A DNA stretch of 64,000 nt from JANLYQ01 sp031365725 (GTDB taxonomy: Bacteria > Actinomycetota > Actinomycetes > JACCUZ01), in contig JANLYQ010000117.1 in assembly GCA_031365725.1 (NCBI GenBank), forward strand, positions 1 through 64,000, in the 5' to 3' direction. The translations under genes and the position numbers were made by a program. Of this stretch, positions 38,475 to 49,777 are shown piece after piece. Numbering within the stretch: position 1 is the first letter of the stretch; each line of letters opens with the position of its first letter. The notes beneath the pieces were generated by a model. It had not been told where the DNA came from. It saw only the letters and a program-made list of their open reading frames with translations, and did no database searches.

Positions 38475-40220
38475 GTGGCCGGGCTCGTGAGCAGCACGGC
38501 GTACGGCGTCCTGGCCCTGGGTCTCGTGATTGCCGCGACCCTGCTCATCGGCACCTTCGCGCTGCCGCTGTCGCGAACCACCAGCGACTTCTACGTGGCG
38601 TCCCGGTCGGTGTCACCGGCGTGGAACGCCTCGGCGATCGGCGGGGAGTACCTGTCGGCAGCGTCGTTCCTCGGTGTGGCCGGGCTGATCCTGGCTTTCG
38701 GTGCGGACATGCTGTGGTTCCCCGTCGGCTACACCGCGGGCTACCTCGTGCTGCTCGTGCTGGTGGCGGCGCCGCTGCGGCGGTCGGCGACCTACACGCT
38801 GCCAGACTTCGCCGAGCTGCGCACCGAGTCGCGCACCGTGCGGGTCGTCGCTGGAGCGCTGGTCGTCACGATCGGCTGGCTCTACCTGCTGCCGCAGCTG
38901 GTGGGCGCCGGCCTCACCGTCGCCCTGACGACGGGCGCACCGCGGTGGGTGGGTGGCGTGCTGGTGGCGCTGGTCGTCGTCGTCAGCGTGGCCACCGGAG
39001 GCATGCGCAGCATCACCTTCGTGCAGGCGTTCCAGTACTGGCTGAAGCTGACCGCACTCGCCGTCCCCGTGCTGTTCCTCGTGCTCGCGTGGCAGGCCGA
39101 CGGGGGACCGACGCCTGGCGCCGGGCCGCCGACGTTCCGCGAGCGCACCTCGGTCGAGCTCACCCAGGCCACGACGTTCGTCGTCCGCGCACCCGTCGCC
39201 ATGCGCGTGACCGGCGCTCTGCGCCGCGCGTCGAGAACCACCTCCACCCCGTACGCCGGGGAGGTGGTCGACCTTGCGGTCGGTCGTTGGCGAGCCGATG
39301 CCGGCACCCGGCTGACGTTCCAGGCCGGCGCGGTCGTGCCGCACGCGCAGCGGCTACAGCCGACCGACGGCGAGGACTGGGTGCAACCGCTCTCGGGTGC
39401 CGGTGGCCGCGACCACCCGCTCTACGCGACGTACTCGCTGATCCTGGCTCTGTTCTTCGGCACCATGGGCCTGCCGCACGTCCTGGTGCGCTTCTACACC
39501 AACCCCGACGGCCGCACCGCCCGCAGGACCACGTTGGTGGTGCTGGGTTTGCTGGGCCTGTTCTACCTGCTGCCGACGGTCTACGGCGCACTCGCGCGCA
39601 TCTACACGCCCGACCTGTTGTTGACCGGTCGCACCGACACTGCGGTGCTGCTGCTGCCCGAGCGCCTGGTGGGCGGGACCGGCGGCCAGCTGCTGACAGC
39701 GCTGGTGACAGCAGGCGCCTTCGCGGCGTTCCTCTCGACCTCGTCGGGGCTGACCGTGTCGGTCGCCGGCGTGCTGTCGCAGGACGTGCTGCGCGGGTCG
39801 GTGCGCGACTTCCGGCTCGCTGTCGCACTGGCGGTCGGGGTGCCGTTCCTGCTGTCGCTGCTGGCGACCTCGCTCCCGGTGGCCGACGTGGTCGGGCTCG
39901 CGTTCGCCGTGGCGGCCTCGTCGTTCTGCCCGTTGCTGGTGCTGGGCATCTGGTGGCGTGGGCTCACCGACGTCGGTGCGGTCGCCGGCCTGCTCACCGG
40001 CGGAGGACTCGCGACTCTCGCGGTGTCCGCGACGCTAGCCGGTGTCGACCGCGACGGTTGGTCCGGTGCGCTGCTGGCCCAGCCCGCCGCCTGGACGGTG
40101 CCGGTCGCGTTCGCGGTCATGGTCGTGGTGTCGCTGCGCACGCCGTCGCGAGTGCCGGCCTCGGTGGGTCAGGTCATGGTGCGCCTGCACGCACCGGAGT
40201 CCGCGCTCGTCCAGCGGTAG
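38475..40220 (+). CDS. sodium:solute symporter (SSS family), ActP/MctC-like
   Basis: A protein of about 581 residues with some 13 membrane helices. The family core GEYLSAASFLGVAGLI lies near the N-terminus, and GLPHVLVRFYTNP follows in the middle. Between them is an extra hydrophilic insertion of about 95 residues (around 205-300), not found in the second symporter of this window. Start uncertain: GTG 38475 and GTG 38487 are both possible and neither has a clear ribosome binding site. It probably imports short monocarboxylates such as acetate or pyruvate, under control of the LytS/LytTR pair upstream. Confidence 0.88.
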   Translation: MAGLVSSTAYGVLALGLVIAATLLIGTFALPLSRTTSDFYVASRSVSPAWNASAIGGEYLSAASFLGVAGLILAFGADMLWFPVGYTAGYLVLLVLVAAPLRRSATYTLPDFAELRTESRTVRVVAGALVVTIGWLYLLPQLVGAGLTVALTTGAPRWVGGVLVALVVVVSVATGGMRSITFVQAFQYWLKLTALAVPVLFLVLAWQADGGPTPGAGPPTFRERTSVELTQATTFVVRAPVAMRVTGALRRASRTTSTPYAGEVVDLAVGRWRADAGTRLTFQAGAVVPHAQRLQPTDGEDWVQPLSGAGGRDHPLYATYSLILALFFGTMGLPHVLVRFYTNPDGRTARRTTLVVLGLLGLFYLLPTVYGALARIYTPDLLLTGRTDTAVLLLPERLVGGTGGQLLTALVTAGAFAAFLSTSSGLTVSVAGVLSQDVLRGSVRDFRLAVALAVGVPFLLSLLATSLPVADVVGLAFAVAASSFCPLLVLGIWWRGLTDVGAVAGLLTGGGLATLAVSATLAGVDRDGWSGALLAQPAAWTVPVAFAVMVVVSLRTPSRVPASVGQVMVRLHAPESALVQR

Positions 40221-40366
40221 ACGAACGGTCGGTCCTCACCGCTCGTCGCCCAGCCCGACCGCTCGTCGCGCAGCTCCCGGCAGGCCCTTCACCCGGTCAC
40301 CCCAGGACCGGCACAGTCGGCATCCTCAGCCGTGACCGTGCACGGCCCATGCACCGGAGGTAATCC

Positions 40367-40720
40367 GTGAGCAGCTCCGTCGAAGGCGGTCCTCGCCCAC
40401 CCGAGGTCAGTGCCAACGCCTATACCGAGATCCAGGGATCGCAGCGGTTCCAGGAGCTGAAGCGCCGGCACCGCAACATCGCCTTCCCGCTCGCGGGACT
40501 GTTCCTCGGCTGGTACTTCCTCTACGTCCTGCTCGCCGACTACGCCCACGGCTTCATGAGCCACAAGCTCGCCGGGAACATCACCGTCGGTCTGGTCCTC
40601 GGGCTCCTGCAGTTCGTGTCGACCTTCGCCATCACGACGATCTACGTCAGCTACGCCAACAAGCACCTTGACCCGCTCGCGGAAGAGCTGCGCGACGAGC
40701 TCGAGGGAGGGGCCAGATGA
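40367..40720 (+). CDS. DUF485 membrane protein, partner of the acetate symporter
   Basis: A 117-residue protein with a soluble N-terminus (SANAYTEIQGSQRFQELKRRHR, typical DUF485 start) and two membrane helices (about 46-66 and 80-103). The GTG at 40367 has a perfect GGAGGTAA upstream. The stop overlaps the actP-like ATG (ATGA). DUF485 (YjcH) is always found with ActP-type acetate permeases and is thought to help their function or assembly. Confidence 0.93.
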   Translation: MSSSVEGGPRPPEVSANAYTEIQGSQRFQELKRRHRNIAFPLAGLFLGWYFLYVLLADYAHGFMSHKLAGNITVGLVLGLLQFVSTFAITTIYVSYANKHLDPLAEELRDELEGGAR

Positions 40721-42372
40721 CCGCCCTCGGGACCACGGCCGGGCTGGCGGCCCAGACCGTCGGCGAGCCCGCCGTCAACATCGCCATCTTCCTGGTGTTC
40801 GTTGCGGTGACGATGGTCATCGTCTACCGCGCGTCCCGCAACAACGCGACGGCTGCCGACTACTACGCCGCCGGGCGGTCCTTCACCGGGCCACAGAACG
40901 GCATCGCCATCTCCGGCGACTACCTGTCGGCGGCGTCGTTCCTCGGCATCGCCGGGGCCATCGCCATCAACGGCTACGACGGCTTCCTCTACTCAATCGG
41001 CTTCCTGGTCGCCTGGCTCGTGGCCCTTCTGCTCGTCGCCGAGCTGCTGCGCAACACCGGTCGCTTCACCATGGCCGACGTCCTGTCGTTCCGGATGCGC
41101 CAGAAGCCGGTGCGCACCGCCGCGGCCATCACCACCCTCGCCGTCTCCTTCTTCTACCTCGTCGCGCAGATGGCCGGCGCCGGTGGCCTCGTGGCGCTCC
41201 TGCTCGGGGTCGAGAGCAAGACGGGACAGGGCGTGACTATCGCGGTCGTCGGTGTCGTGATGATCATCTACGTGCTCGTCGGCGGCATGAAGGGCACCAC
41301 CTGGGTGCAGATCATCAAGGCGGCCCTGCTCATCACCGGCGCCTTCATCATGACCGCGTGGGTCCTCGGGAAGTACGGCCTGAACCTCTCCTCGCTGATG
41401 GGCGATGCCGTCGCCAAGGGCGGCGAGACGGGTCCGGCCCTGCTCGGTCCGGGCAAGCAGTTCGGCCTCACCGGCACCTCGAAGCTCGACTTCATCTCCC
41501 TCGCCCTGGCTCTGGTGCTCGGCACCGCCGGGCTGCCGCACGTGCTGATGCGCTTCTACACCGTGCCCACGGCGAAGGAGGCCCGCCGCTCGGTGGTCTG
41601 GGCCATCTGGCTGATCGGCATCTTCTACCTCTTCACCCTGGTGCTCGGCTACGGCGCCGGAGCCTTGGTCGGGCCGGAGAAGATCCTGGCGGCGCCGGGC
41701 AAGGCCAACTCAGCGGCACCCCTGCTGGCGTACGAGCTGGGTGGGACGTTGCTCCTGGGCATCATCTCCGCCGTCGCCTTCGCCACCATCCTGGCCGTGG
41801 TCGCGGGGCTGACGATCACGGCGTCGGCGTCCTTCGCCCACGACGTCTACGCCAACGTCATCCACCACGGCAAGAAGACGAGTGAGGGCTCGGAGGTGCG
41901 GGTCGCCCGCATCACCGCGGTCGTCATCGGAGCCGTCTCGATCGTCGGCGGCATCCTGGCCCTTGGCCAGAACATCGCGTTCCTGGTTGCGCTGGCCTTC
42001 GCGGTCGCGGCGTCGGCGAACCTGCCGACGATCCTGTACTCGCTGTACTGGCGTCGGTTCAACACCCGAGGTGCCCTGTGGAGCATGTACGGCGGCCTCA
42101 TCAGCTGCGTGACGCTCATCATCTTCTCACCCGTGGTGTCGGGGAAGCCGGCACCTCCCGGGACGACAGACAGCCTCTCGATGATCAAGGACACGTCGAT
42201 CGACTTCCACTGGTTCCCGCTGGACAACCCCGGCATCGTCTCCATCCCGCTCGCCTTCTTCCTCGGCTGGCTGGGCACCATGACGAGCAAGGACCACAAC
42301 GAGGAGAAGTACGCCGAGATGGAGGTCCGGGCACTCACCGGCGCCGGCTCGGAGAAGGCCGTCGCCCACTGA
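40717..42372 (+). CDS. actP: cation/acetate symporter
   Basis: A 551-residue SSS-family transporter with about 13 helices. It has the signature GDYLSAASFLGIAGAIAINGYDG, followed by GTAGLPHVLMRFYTVP. It is coupled to the DUF485 gene and followed by acetyl-CoA synthetase, the arrangement of the yjcH-actP-acs acetate scavenging operon. It takes up acetate (and perhaps propionate or glycolate) with sodium or protons. The C-terminus is soluble and ends a short distance before the acsA ribosome binding site. Confidence 0.93.
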   Translation: MTALGTTAGLAAQTVGEPAVNIAIFLVFVAVTMVIVYRASRNNATAADYYAAGRSFTGPQNGIAISGDYLSAASFLGIAGAIAINGYDGFLYSIGFLVAWLVALLLVAELLRNTGRFTMADVLSFRMRQKPVRTAAAITTLAVSFFYLVAQMAGAGGLVALLLGVESKTGQGVTIAVVGVVMIIYVLVGGMKGTTWVQIIKAALLITGAFIMTAWVLGKYGLNLSSLMGDAVAKGGETGPALLGPGKQFGLTGTSKLDFISLALALVLGTAGLPHVLMRFYTVPTAKEARRSVVWAIWLIGIFYLFTLVLGYGAGALVGPEKILAAPGKANSAAPLLAYELGGTLLLGIISAVAFATILAVVAGLTITASASFAHDVYANVIHHGKKTSEGSEVRVARITAVVIGAVSIVGGILALGQNIAFLVALAFAVAASANLPTILYSLYWRRFNTRGALWSMYGGLISCVTLIIFSPVVSGKPAPPGTTDSLSMIKDTSIDFHWFPLDNPGIVSIPLAFFLGWLGTMTSKDHNEEKYAEMEVRALTGAGSEKAVAH

Positions 42373-42426
42373 CGGCAGCCGGTGCGGTAGGACTGACCTG
42401 ACCGACCGACTGCCCGAGGAGCCAGC

Positions 42427-44412
<1,986 letters not shown>

Positions 44413-44431
44413 GCCCCGCCCCTGCCGCCCG

Positions 44432-44449
44432 CGTCTCCCCCCGGAGACG
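44432..44449. terminator. hairpin between convergent acsA and Calx-beta genes
   Basis: CGTCTCC pairs with GGAGACG around CCCC, exactly in the 42-bp space between two converging genes; it could stop transcription from both sides. Confidence 0.65.
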
Positions 44450-44454
44450 TCGCG

Positions 44455-45372
44455 TCAGTCGTTGTTGGTCAGGGCCAGGTCGATGTCGTTGTCGGCGACG
44501 GCAATTGTCGCGGTGTTGTCGAAGCGCACGTCGATCTGCTCGTCAGACTCGGGCGTCGTGTCCCCGCAGATGGTGACCGGCAGGTTGGCCACCCGGGACT
44601 TCACGGCGTACTTCAGAGTTCGCACCGGGAAGGTCAGGTAGTCCACCCCTGGTGTTGCATCGCCGTACGTCCCGACCAGCGGCGCGGGCAGGGGGATTGC
44701 GGTGAAGTCGACGGCGTCTACCGTGGAGGCAACCGTCACCGGCTTGCTCACCGGGATGGTGACGACGTAGACGAAGCAGCCGCTGTCCGGCTCGGAGATC
44801 GCCTGGTTCGGCGGCAGCAGCAGCGGCTGGGTCGGCTTGGTGCCGGCTCCGTCGTCATTACCGATTCCGAGATCGATGTCGTTGTCTCCGACGGTGAACT
44901 CGGTGTCGTCGAAGCGTACGTCGACCTGCTCATCAGGCTCGATCACCGCGTCGCCCTTGATCTTCACGGTGAACCGCGCGACCTGCTGGCCGGGCGCGAA
45001 GCTGAGGTAGAACGGCGCGAAGGCGACGTAGTCCGAGCCGGGTGTCGCGGTGCCGTAGAGGGCGCCGCCACCACCCGGTACCGGGACCGCAGAGAAGTCG
45101 GTGACGTGCAGCCGCACGACATGGTCGAACGGGTTCGGTGCCGTGAGCCCGACATTGACTGTGAAGGCTCCCCTGCCGGCATCGCCCTCGGGGACGGTCA
45201 TGTTCGGCAGCATGATGGTCGGTGCTACGACAGCGACTGCGTGCGCAGGCACCGACATGACCGCACCGGTGAGCAGCACGAGACAAGCTGCAGCGAGCGA
45301 CGAGACAGCGGTGAGGACGCGCGGGTGACGGCGACGCGGCGCGTTGTATGACGTCTGGACAGGTTGCGACAT
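44455..45372 (-). CDS. secreted Calx-beta domain protein
   Basis: A 305-residue protein with a signal peptide (basic start, hydrophobic core at about 20-40, AHA cleavage region). Two Calx-beta-like repeats follow, each with PGxDY...F....R....VxIxGD...EPDEQ(V/I)DVRF and ending in DNDIDL. These acidic turns usually bind calcium. The second copy carries a Cys pair (GCFVYV and VTICGD) that could form a disulfide. GGGGAG precedes the ATG at 45372. Likely an extracellular binding or adhesion protein; no sorting signal is visible. Confidence 0.82.
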   Translation of the reverse strand: MSQPVQTSYNAPRRRHPRVLTAVSSLAAACLVLLTGAVMSVPAHAVAVVAPTIMLPNMTVPEGDAGRGAFTVNVGLTAPNPFDHVVRLHVTDFSAVPVPGGGGALYGTATPGSDYVAFAPFYLSFAPGQQVARFTVKIKGDAVIEPDEQVDVRFDDTEFTVGDNDIDLGIGNDDGAGTKPTQPLLLPPNQAISEPDSGCFVYVVTIPVSKPVTVASTVDAVDFTAIPLPAPLVGTYGDATPGVDYLTFPVRTLKYAVKSRVANLPVTICGDTTPESDEQIDVRFDNTATIAVADNDIDLALTNND

Positions 45373-45560
45373 GAGAACTCCCCCTGGGAACGCTGGTGAC
45401 CGAGCGATGGCGAGCGCGGCAGTGAGCCGGGCTCGGGGAGAGAGAGCAGCCAGGCGCTCGCCTGATACGCCGCGCGGCAGTCGATGTCTTGCGTCGGCCG
45501 GTCGGGGCACCTCGGCTTGTCGGGTGTCGCCAGGACGACGCCCACAACGGGAGGCTCGTC

Positions 45561-46300
45561 ATGTCCTTGCGCGAACCGCAGGAGATCGCCCAGGTCGCCG
45601 TGGAGACCGGGGTCGAGAAGACAGGCCGCACGTGGGACCGGGTGCTGCTCAGCGCCTTCCTCGCCGGCGCCTACATCGCCTTCGGCGGTCTGGTCGCGAT
45701 CACGGTGTCCTCCGGACTGAACCCCGCCACGTGGGGCACGCTGCCGACGCTCTTCACCTGCGCCGCGTTCACCCTCGGTCTCGTGCTCGTGCTGATCGCC
45801 GCGCCTTGTTCGTCGCCTACTTCCTAGCGGTGCAGACCGGCGTTATCGGCCCGGTGGGCGCGAAGGCCGGCACGACGGCTGCCCTCACTCATGACCGGCT
45901 CGCGGCGATCGCCCTGGACAAGGCGACCGGTCACACGGCGTGGCAGACCTTCCTGCGCGCCGTCGGCTGCAACTGGCTCGTCTGCCTGGCGGTCTGGATG
46001 TCGCTGGCCGCCAAGTCGGTCCCGGGCAAGATCCTTGCCATCTTCTTCCCGATCATGGCGTTCGTGGCTATGGGCTTCGACCACGTCGTGGCCAACATGT
46101 TCTTCCTGCCCGCCGCGATCTTCGCCGGAGTGCCTGGGCTGACCTGGGGCGACGTCGTGGAGAACTGGGGTCTTGCCGCCGTCGGCAACCTGGTCGGAGC
46201 GGTCATCTTCGTCGCGAGCTCCTACTGGTACCTCTTTCTCAAGGACCAGCCCGACACCTCGTCCCGTACGACGATGCATGCGGAGTCGTCCCTAGAGTGA
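45561..46300 (+). pseudogene. formate/nitrite transporter family channel, broken by internal deletion
   Basis: The ATG at 45561 (GGGAGG upstream) starts a typical FNT protein (EPQEIAQVAVETGVEKT, then two helices ending LGLVLVLIA). The sequence then jumps at about 45800 to LFVAYFLAVQTG in another frame, which continues through the last helices to 46300. Compared with FocA, about 40 residues are missing, including the segment after the second helix with the (T/S)GN-type motif and the third helix. The deletion also breaks the frame. The product is therefore a truncated 89-residue protein and the gene is inactive, unless the sequence is wrong. Confidence 0.8.
46293..46298 (+). promoter_or_regulatory. 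-10 box (TAGAGT), leaderless start
   Basis: TAGAGT ends 7 bases before the ATG of the oxidoreductase gene and overlaps the end of the broken channel gene. Confidence 0.5.
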
Positions 46301-46305
46301 CGACC

Positions 46306-47184
46306 ATGAGGGTCGGCTTCATCGGTCTGGGACGTATGGGCGCCGGCATGGCTGGTCGCCTGCTCGACGCCGGGCACGAGGTCAGCGTCCACAACCGCAG
46401 CCGGGGCAAGGCATCCGTGTTGCTCGCGCGCGGAGCCACCTGGGCCGACTCACCGCGTGTTGCTGCAGGTGACGCCGACGCGGTCATCACCATGGTCGCT
46501 GACGACGAGGCCTCCCGCGAGGTCTGGCAAGGACCCGATGGCGTGCTGTCTGCCGACGTACAGCCGAGGATGTTGGCCATCGAGTGCTCGACCGTGTCCT
46601 ATGACCAGGTGCTCGCGTTGTCTCGCGCCTGCCACGAGCGCGGGCTGCGCTATCTCGACGCTCCGGTGACGGGGCTGCCGGAGCATGCTGCGGCCGGGCA
46701 GCTGACTCTGTTGCTCGGCGGCGACGCCGACGACATCTCGGCTGCCGCGACGGTCCTCACGCCCCTGTCGAGGGAGCAGCTGCACTTCGGGGCGGTCGGC
46801 GCCGGCACGGTCTACAAGCTCGTCATCAACCTGATGGGTGCGGTGCAGATCGCGTCGGCGGCCGAGGGCATGGCTCTGGCCGAGCGGGCCGGTCTGGACC
46901 TCGACCTGGTGGCGCGTGCCATTGCCGGTGGCCAGGCGGCGAGCCCGCAGGTGGTGCGCACAGCCCGGAGGATGGCCGACGACAGCCACGCCACCGACGT
47001 GGCTTTCACCGGTCGCCTGCGGCGCAAGGACGCGGCATACGCGATGGCGCTTGCCGACACCCTGGAGGTCGGCATGCCGTTCGGGCGGGCTGCGCTGGCC
47101 GGGCTCGACTCGCTCGTCGACGCTGGCCTCGGGGACGTCAACGAGACCGCCATCATCGAGGTGGCTCGGGGTCGTCGGCAGTGA
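46306..47184 (+). CDS. NAD(P)-dependent beta-hydroxyacid dehydrogenase family oxidoreductase
   Basis: A 292-residue enzyme of the 3-hydroxyisobutyrate dehydrogenase/6-phosphogluconate-like family. The Rossmann motif GFIGLGRMGAGMA is at residues 4-16. The substrate motif DAPVTGLPEHAAAGQLTLLLGG follows. The catalytic lysine lies in GTVYKLVINLMG and an RRKDAAYAM segment is near the end. The conserved DAPVSGG is here DAPVTGLPE. The substrate may be a hydroxyacid or an imine. A GTG three codons upstream is an alternative start. Its 3' end overlaps the opposing cold-shock-like gene by 32 bp. Confidence 0.88.
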   Translation: MRVGFIGLGRMGAGMAGRLLDAGHEVSVHNRSRGKASVLLARGATWADSPRVAAGDADAVITMVADDEASREVWQGPDGVLSADVQPRMLAIECSTVSYDQVLALSRACHERGLRYLDAPVTGLPEHAAAGQLTLLLGGDADDISAAATVLTPLSREQLHFGAVGAGTVYKLVINLMGAVQIASAAEGMALAERAGLDLDLVARAIAGGQAASPQVVRTARRMADDSHATDVAFTGRLRRKDAAYAMALADTLEVGMPFGRAALAGLDSLVDAGLGDVNETAIIEVARGRRQ

Positions 47185-47467
47185 TCGTCAACGTCGAGCT
47201 GTACGCCGTCGACGGGGTAGGTCGGGACGCGTCGGTGCGCTCGGGTGTCTGACCGGCCGGCCAGAGCTCGTTCGCCCGGAACGCGAAGCCGTCTTGGTCG
47301 GCCGGTTCGAAGGTGAATTCGACGGCTGCGCCCACCGCAAGGGTGCGATAGCCGGGCATGAGCAGCATCGAGAAGTGCGCCCAGCACCCGCCCGGCGTCT
47401 CGGCTGAGTCGATGACACCCCAGCCGTGCTCGTCGTGCCACTCGCGGACCTGGCCCAGGAACGTCAC
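47153..47467 (-). CDS. cold-shock-domain-like protein
   Basis: A 104-residue protein. Residues 1-65 form a CSD-like beta barrel: FLGQVREWHDEHGWGVIDS resembles the start of CspA, with GWGVI in place of the RNP1 KGFGFI. The region continues CWAHFSMLL..., where the HF aligns with RNP2 (FVHFS). The Lys-rich binding face is reduced and the tail is Thr/Ser-rich. The start is GTG 47467 with a -10-like CATACT 6 bases upstream. It may bind nucleic acids weakly. Confidence 0.75.
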   Translation of the reverse strand: MTFLGQVREWHDEHGWGVIDSAETPGGCWAHFSMLLMPGYRTLAVGAAVEFTFEPADQDGFAFRANELWPAGQTPERTDASRPTPSTAYSSTLTITADDPEPPR

Positions 47468-47497
47468 CTGCCGAGTATGGCTATGCCCCGGTGCGCA

Positions 47498-47503
47498 TAG
47501 CCT
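47498..47503 (+). promoter_or_regulatory. -10 box (TAGCCT), leaderless start
   Basis: TAGCCT ends 7 bases before the GTG of the LLM oxidoreductase gene. A divergent -10-like element for the cold-shock-like gene (47474-47479) lies only 18 bp away, so the two promoters must interfere or be co-regulated. Confidence 0.5.
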
Positions 47504-47510
47504 CTCGCTC

Positions 47511-48395
47511 GTGCGCGTCGGAGTCGTGGTCCTGCCCGAGCTGCCGTGGGAGCAGGCCAAGCAGCAGTGGGCCCGGCTCGATGCGTGGGGGTTCGACTCG
47601 GCATGGACCTACGACCACCTGGCGTGGCGCAGTCTGGCCGACGGGCCGTGGTTCGGCACGGTGCCGACCTTGGCGGCTGCCGCGCTGGTCACCTCGCGGA
47701 TCCGGCTGGGCACCTTCGTCGCCTCGCCGAACTACCGCCACCCGGTGCCGTTCGCCAAGGAGCTGATGACCCTCGACGACCTGTCCGGCGGCCGGTTCAC
47801 CCTCGGCGTCGGCGCGGGCGGGACGGGTGTCGATGCGCGCGTCCTCGGTCATGACGACCTCACGCCGGGCGAACGTGTCAGCCGGCTGGCGGAGTTCGTC
47901 GAGCTGCTCGACCTGCTGCTCACCGCTGACCACACGACGTACGACGGTCACTGGTTCAGCGCGCGCGACGCCCGCATGGTGCCCGGTTGCGTGCAGCGAC
48001 CACGGCTGCCGTTCCTCATTGCAGCCAACGGCCCGCGAGCACTGCAGGTCGTCGCGCGGCAAGGGCAGGGCTGGGTGACGACCGGCGTCACTGCTGGTGA
48101 GGACGGCGAGGCCCTGTGGTGGGCGGCGCTCGAGGAGGTGAGCAGCCGACTCGACGATGCACTCGACGCCGAGGGGCGTGCGGTGACCGACGTGCAGCGG
48201 GTGCTCAGCGTCGACTCCTCCGGCGAGCTCGGGCTGTCGTCGGTCGAGCACCTGCGGGACGTGCTGGGCCGCGCCAACGAGCTGCGGTTCGACGAGGTGG
48301 TCGTGCACTGGCCACGGCCGGACGGCGTCTACGCCGGTGACCCTGACGTGTTGGAGCTGGTCGCTGCCGAGGTGCTGCCGGGGCTGCGCGACTGA
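47511..48395 (+). CDS. LLM-class (luciferase-like) flavin/F420 oxidoreductase
   Basis: A 294-residue TIM-barrel protein. The start VRVGVVVLPELPW and the blocks AWTYDHLAW, RIRLGTFVASPNYRHPVPFAKELMTLDDLSGGRFTLGVGAGG are diagnostic of the family. The TDP-like cofactor region fits F420 at least as well as FMN, which is common in actinobacteria. Substrate unknown. The start is GTG 47511, leaderless. The 3' end overlaps the opposing beta-propeller gene by 67 bp. Confidence 0.88.
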   Translation: MRVGVVVLPELPWEQAKQQWARLDAWGFDSAWTYDHLAWRSLADGPWFGTVPTLAAAALVTSRIRLGTFVASPNYRHPVPFAKELMTLDDLSGGRFTLGVGAGGTGVDARVLGHDDLTPGERVSRLAEFVELLDLLLTADHTTYDGHWFSARDARMVPGCVQRPRLPFLIAANGPRALQVVARQGQGWVTTGVTAGEDGEALWWAALEEVSSRLDDALDAEGRAVTDVQRVLSVDSSGELGLSSVEHLRDVLGRANELRFDEVVVHWPRPDGVYAGDPDVLELVAAEVLPGLRD

Positions 48396-49777
48396 CGGGT
48401 GGATCGCCAGCGCTTGAGGAGCAGGATGAGTCCCCGCAGGGCGAGGAGCGCGAGCAGCGGCATGACGATCCATTGCCGCCAGCGCCAGGACAACCACGAG
48501 GTCGAGGTGCCCCAGAGGCCGCCGCCGTAGGCGCGGCCCGCGGCGGCATGCTGAGCAAGCTCGATGCACCTGCTGCCGAGGTGCGGATCGACGACTGTCG
48601 TCGTGCGACTTGCGCCGGAGCGAAGGTTGATGGACAGCCGCGCGGTGTCCAATGACCCCGTTGTCGTCACGACCGAGACTGTGTGCCCGTCGACCCATGA
48701 CGAGCTGCAGACGTCGTAGGCATTCACGAGGGGGACGCTGCGACCGATCTGGTGACCGTCGGCCACCGAGAAGCGCTGAAGGAGTGCACCGGACCGGGTA
48801 TCGATCTTCATGAGCAGCTGCCTGCCGTCCGGTGACACCGACGGAGTCCACTGCCCCGGCAACGTCGACTCGACCGGCCAGGCCTCCCGCGGGGTCACGC
48901 GGACGACGCGCTTGATGTGGCCCGTGAGATTGACGATCCGGACCGTGGCACCGGTGTAGCGAGTGATCCCGGTGACGATCTCGGGATTCGGGTTCGGGTC
49001 CTGGACCGAGGTGGCCGAGAAGGTGACGAGGGTTCGACCGTCCGGCAGCCAGCCCGCGGGCAGGACGTCTCGCCCCACCAGGCGGGCGGCCCCGGTCGTG
49101 GTATCGATCACGACGGCGCCCCGAGCAGTGCCACCGACGCTGCCGCCGAGGGTCAACAGAAAGCGGCCGTCTGGGGACCAGAACTTCGGCGACTGACCTT
49201 GGACGCCAATGGTGATCCCTGCGGCTACCGGCGGAGTGCTGTCCACACCGATGCGCCGTAGCTGGATCGTGCGACCCGTGTCCAGGTGCCCTACCACCAG
49301 GGTGTTGCTGTCGGCAGCGAGGTACGCGAGTCGGGTGCCGTCGAGCGACAATGCCGGCCGGTCGCCCGCGTAGACCGACAGGTGCAACCGCCAGCGGTGT
49401 CCGTCCGCACGCACGGCCCACCAGTCGTTGCCCACGGCACCGGCGCCGCTGAGCACCGCCGCGAGTGGCCCGGGCTTGGCAGGGAGGTCGAGCACCGGCC
49501 ACTGCCACCCGATCCGCACCGGATAGCCATGCACGCCACCGCCAGCACCAGCACCCGATCCCGTCGCCGGCACTGCGACGTGGCGCAGCACCGTCCACCC
49601 CGGCACCAGCGTGGTCAGCAGCACCACCAGTGCCACCAGGGCGACACCGGCGGCCTTCTGCTTGTCCACCCGGCGGTGGTGCGTCGCGCGGGCGCCGGCC
49701 GCCAGCGCCAGGAGGTCGAGCGGCCCCAGCTCGTCTCGCGCGGCGTCGTCCAAGGCCTGGTGCAGCGTCCTGCTCAT
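48329..49777 (-). CDS. membrane-anchored TolB/WD40-like beta-propeller protein
   Basis: A 482-residue protein. A short cytoplasmic head (residues 1-42) is followed by a membrane helix (about 43-65). An extracytoplasmic domain follows with repeated WSPDGR/SPDGR/LSLDGTRLAYL blades of a TolB-type propeller, then a second helix near the end (MPLLALLALRGLILLL) and a basic tail. The ATG overlaps the stop of the SigE-family gene (ATGA) with GGAGG upstream. The cytoplasmic head may hold the sigma factor, making this a possible anti-sigma factor; no zinc-binding motif is seen. Its 3' end overlaps the LLM gene. Confidence 0.8.
   Translation of the reverse strand: MSRTLHQALDDAARDELGPLDLLALAAGARATHHRRVDKQKAAGVALVALVVLLTTLVPGWTVLRHVAVPATGSGAGAGGGVHGYPVRIGWQWPVLDLPAKPGPLAAVLSGAGAVGNDWWAVRADGHRWRLHLSVYAGDRPALSLDGTRLAYLAADSNTLVVGHLDTGRTIQLRRIGVDSTPPVAAGITIGVQGQSPKFWSPDGRFLLTLGGSVGGTARGAVVIDTTTGAARLVGRDVLPAGWLPDGRTLVTFSATSVQDPNPNPEIVTGITRYTGATVRIVNLTGHIKRVVRVTPREAWPVESTLPGQWTPSVSPDGRQLLMKIDTRSGALLQRFSVADGHQIGRSVPLVNAYDVCSSSWVDGHTVSVVTTTGSLDTARLSINLRSGASRTTTVVDPHLGSRCIELAQHAAAGRAYGGGLWGTSTSWLSWRWRQWIVMPLLALLALRGLILLLKRWRSTRQSRSPGSTSAATSSNTSGSPA

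Noticed and set aside
40221..40366. A riboswitch upstream of the acetate symporter genes
   Set aside because: Only short GCTCGTCGC repeats and a good ribosome binding site are visible; no known riboswitch structure could be drawn.
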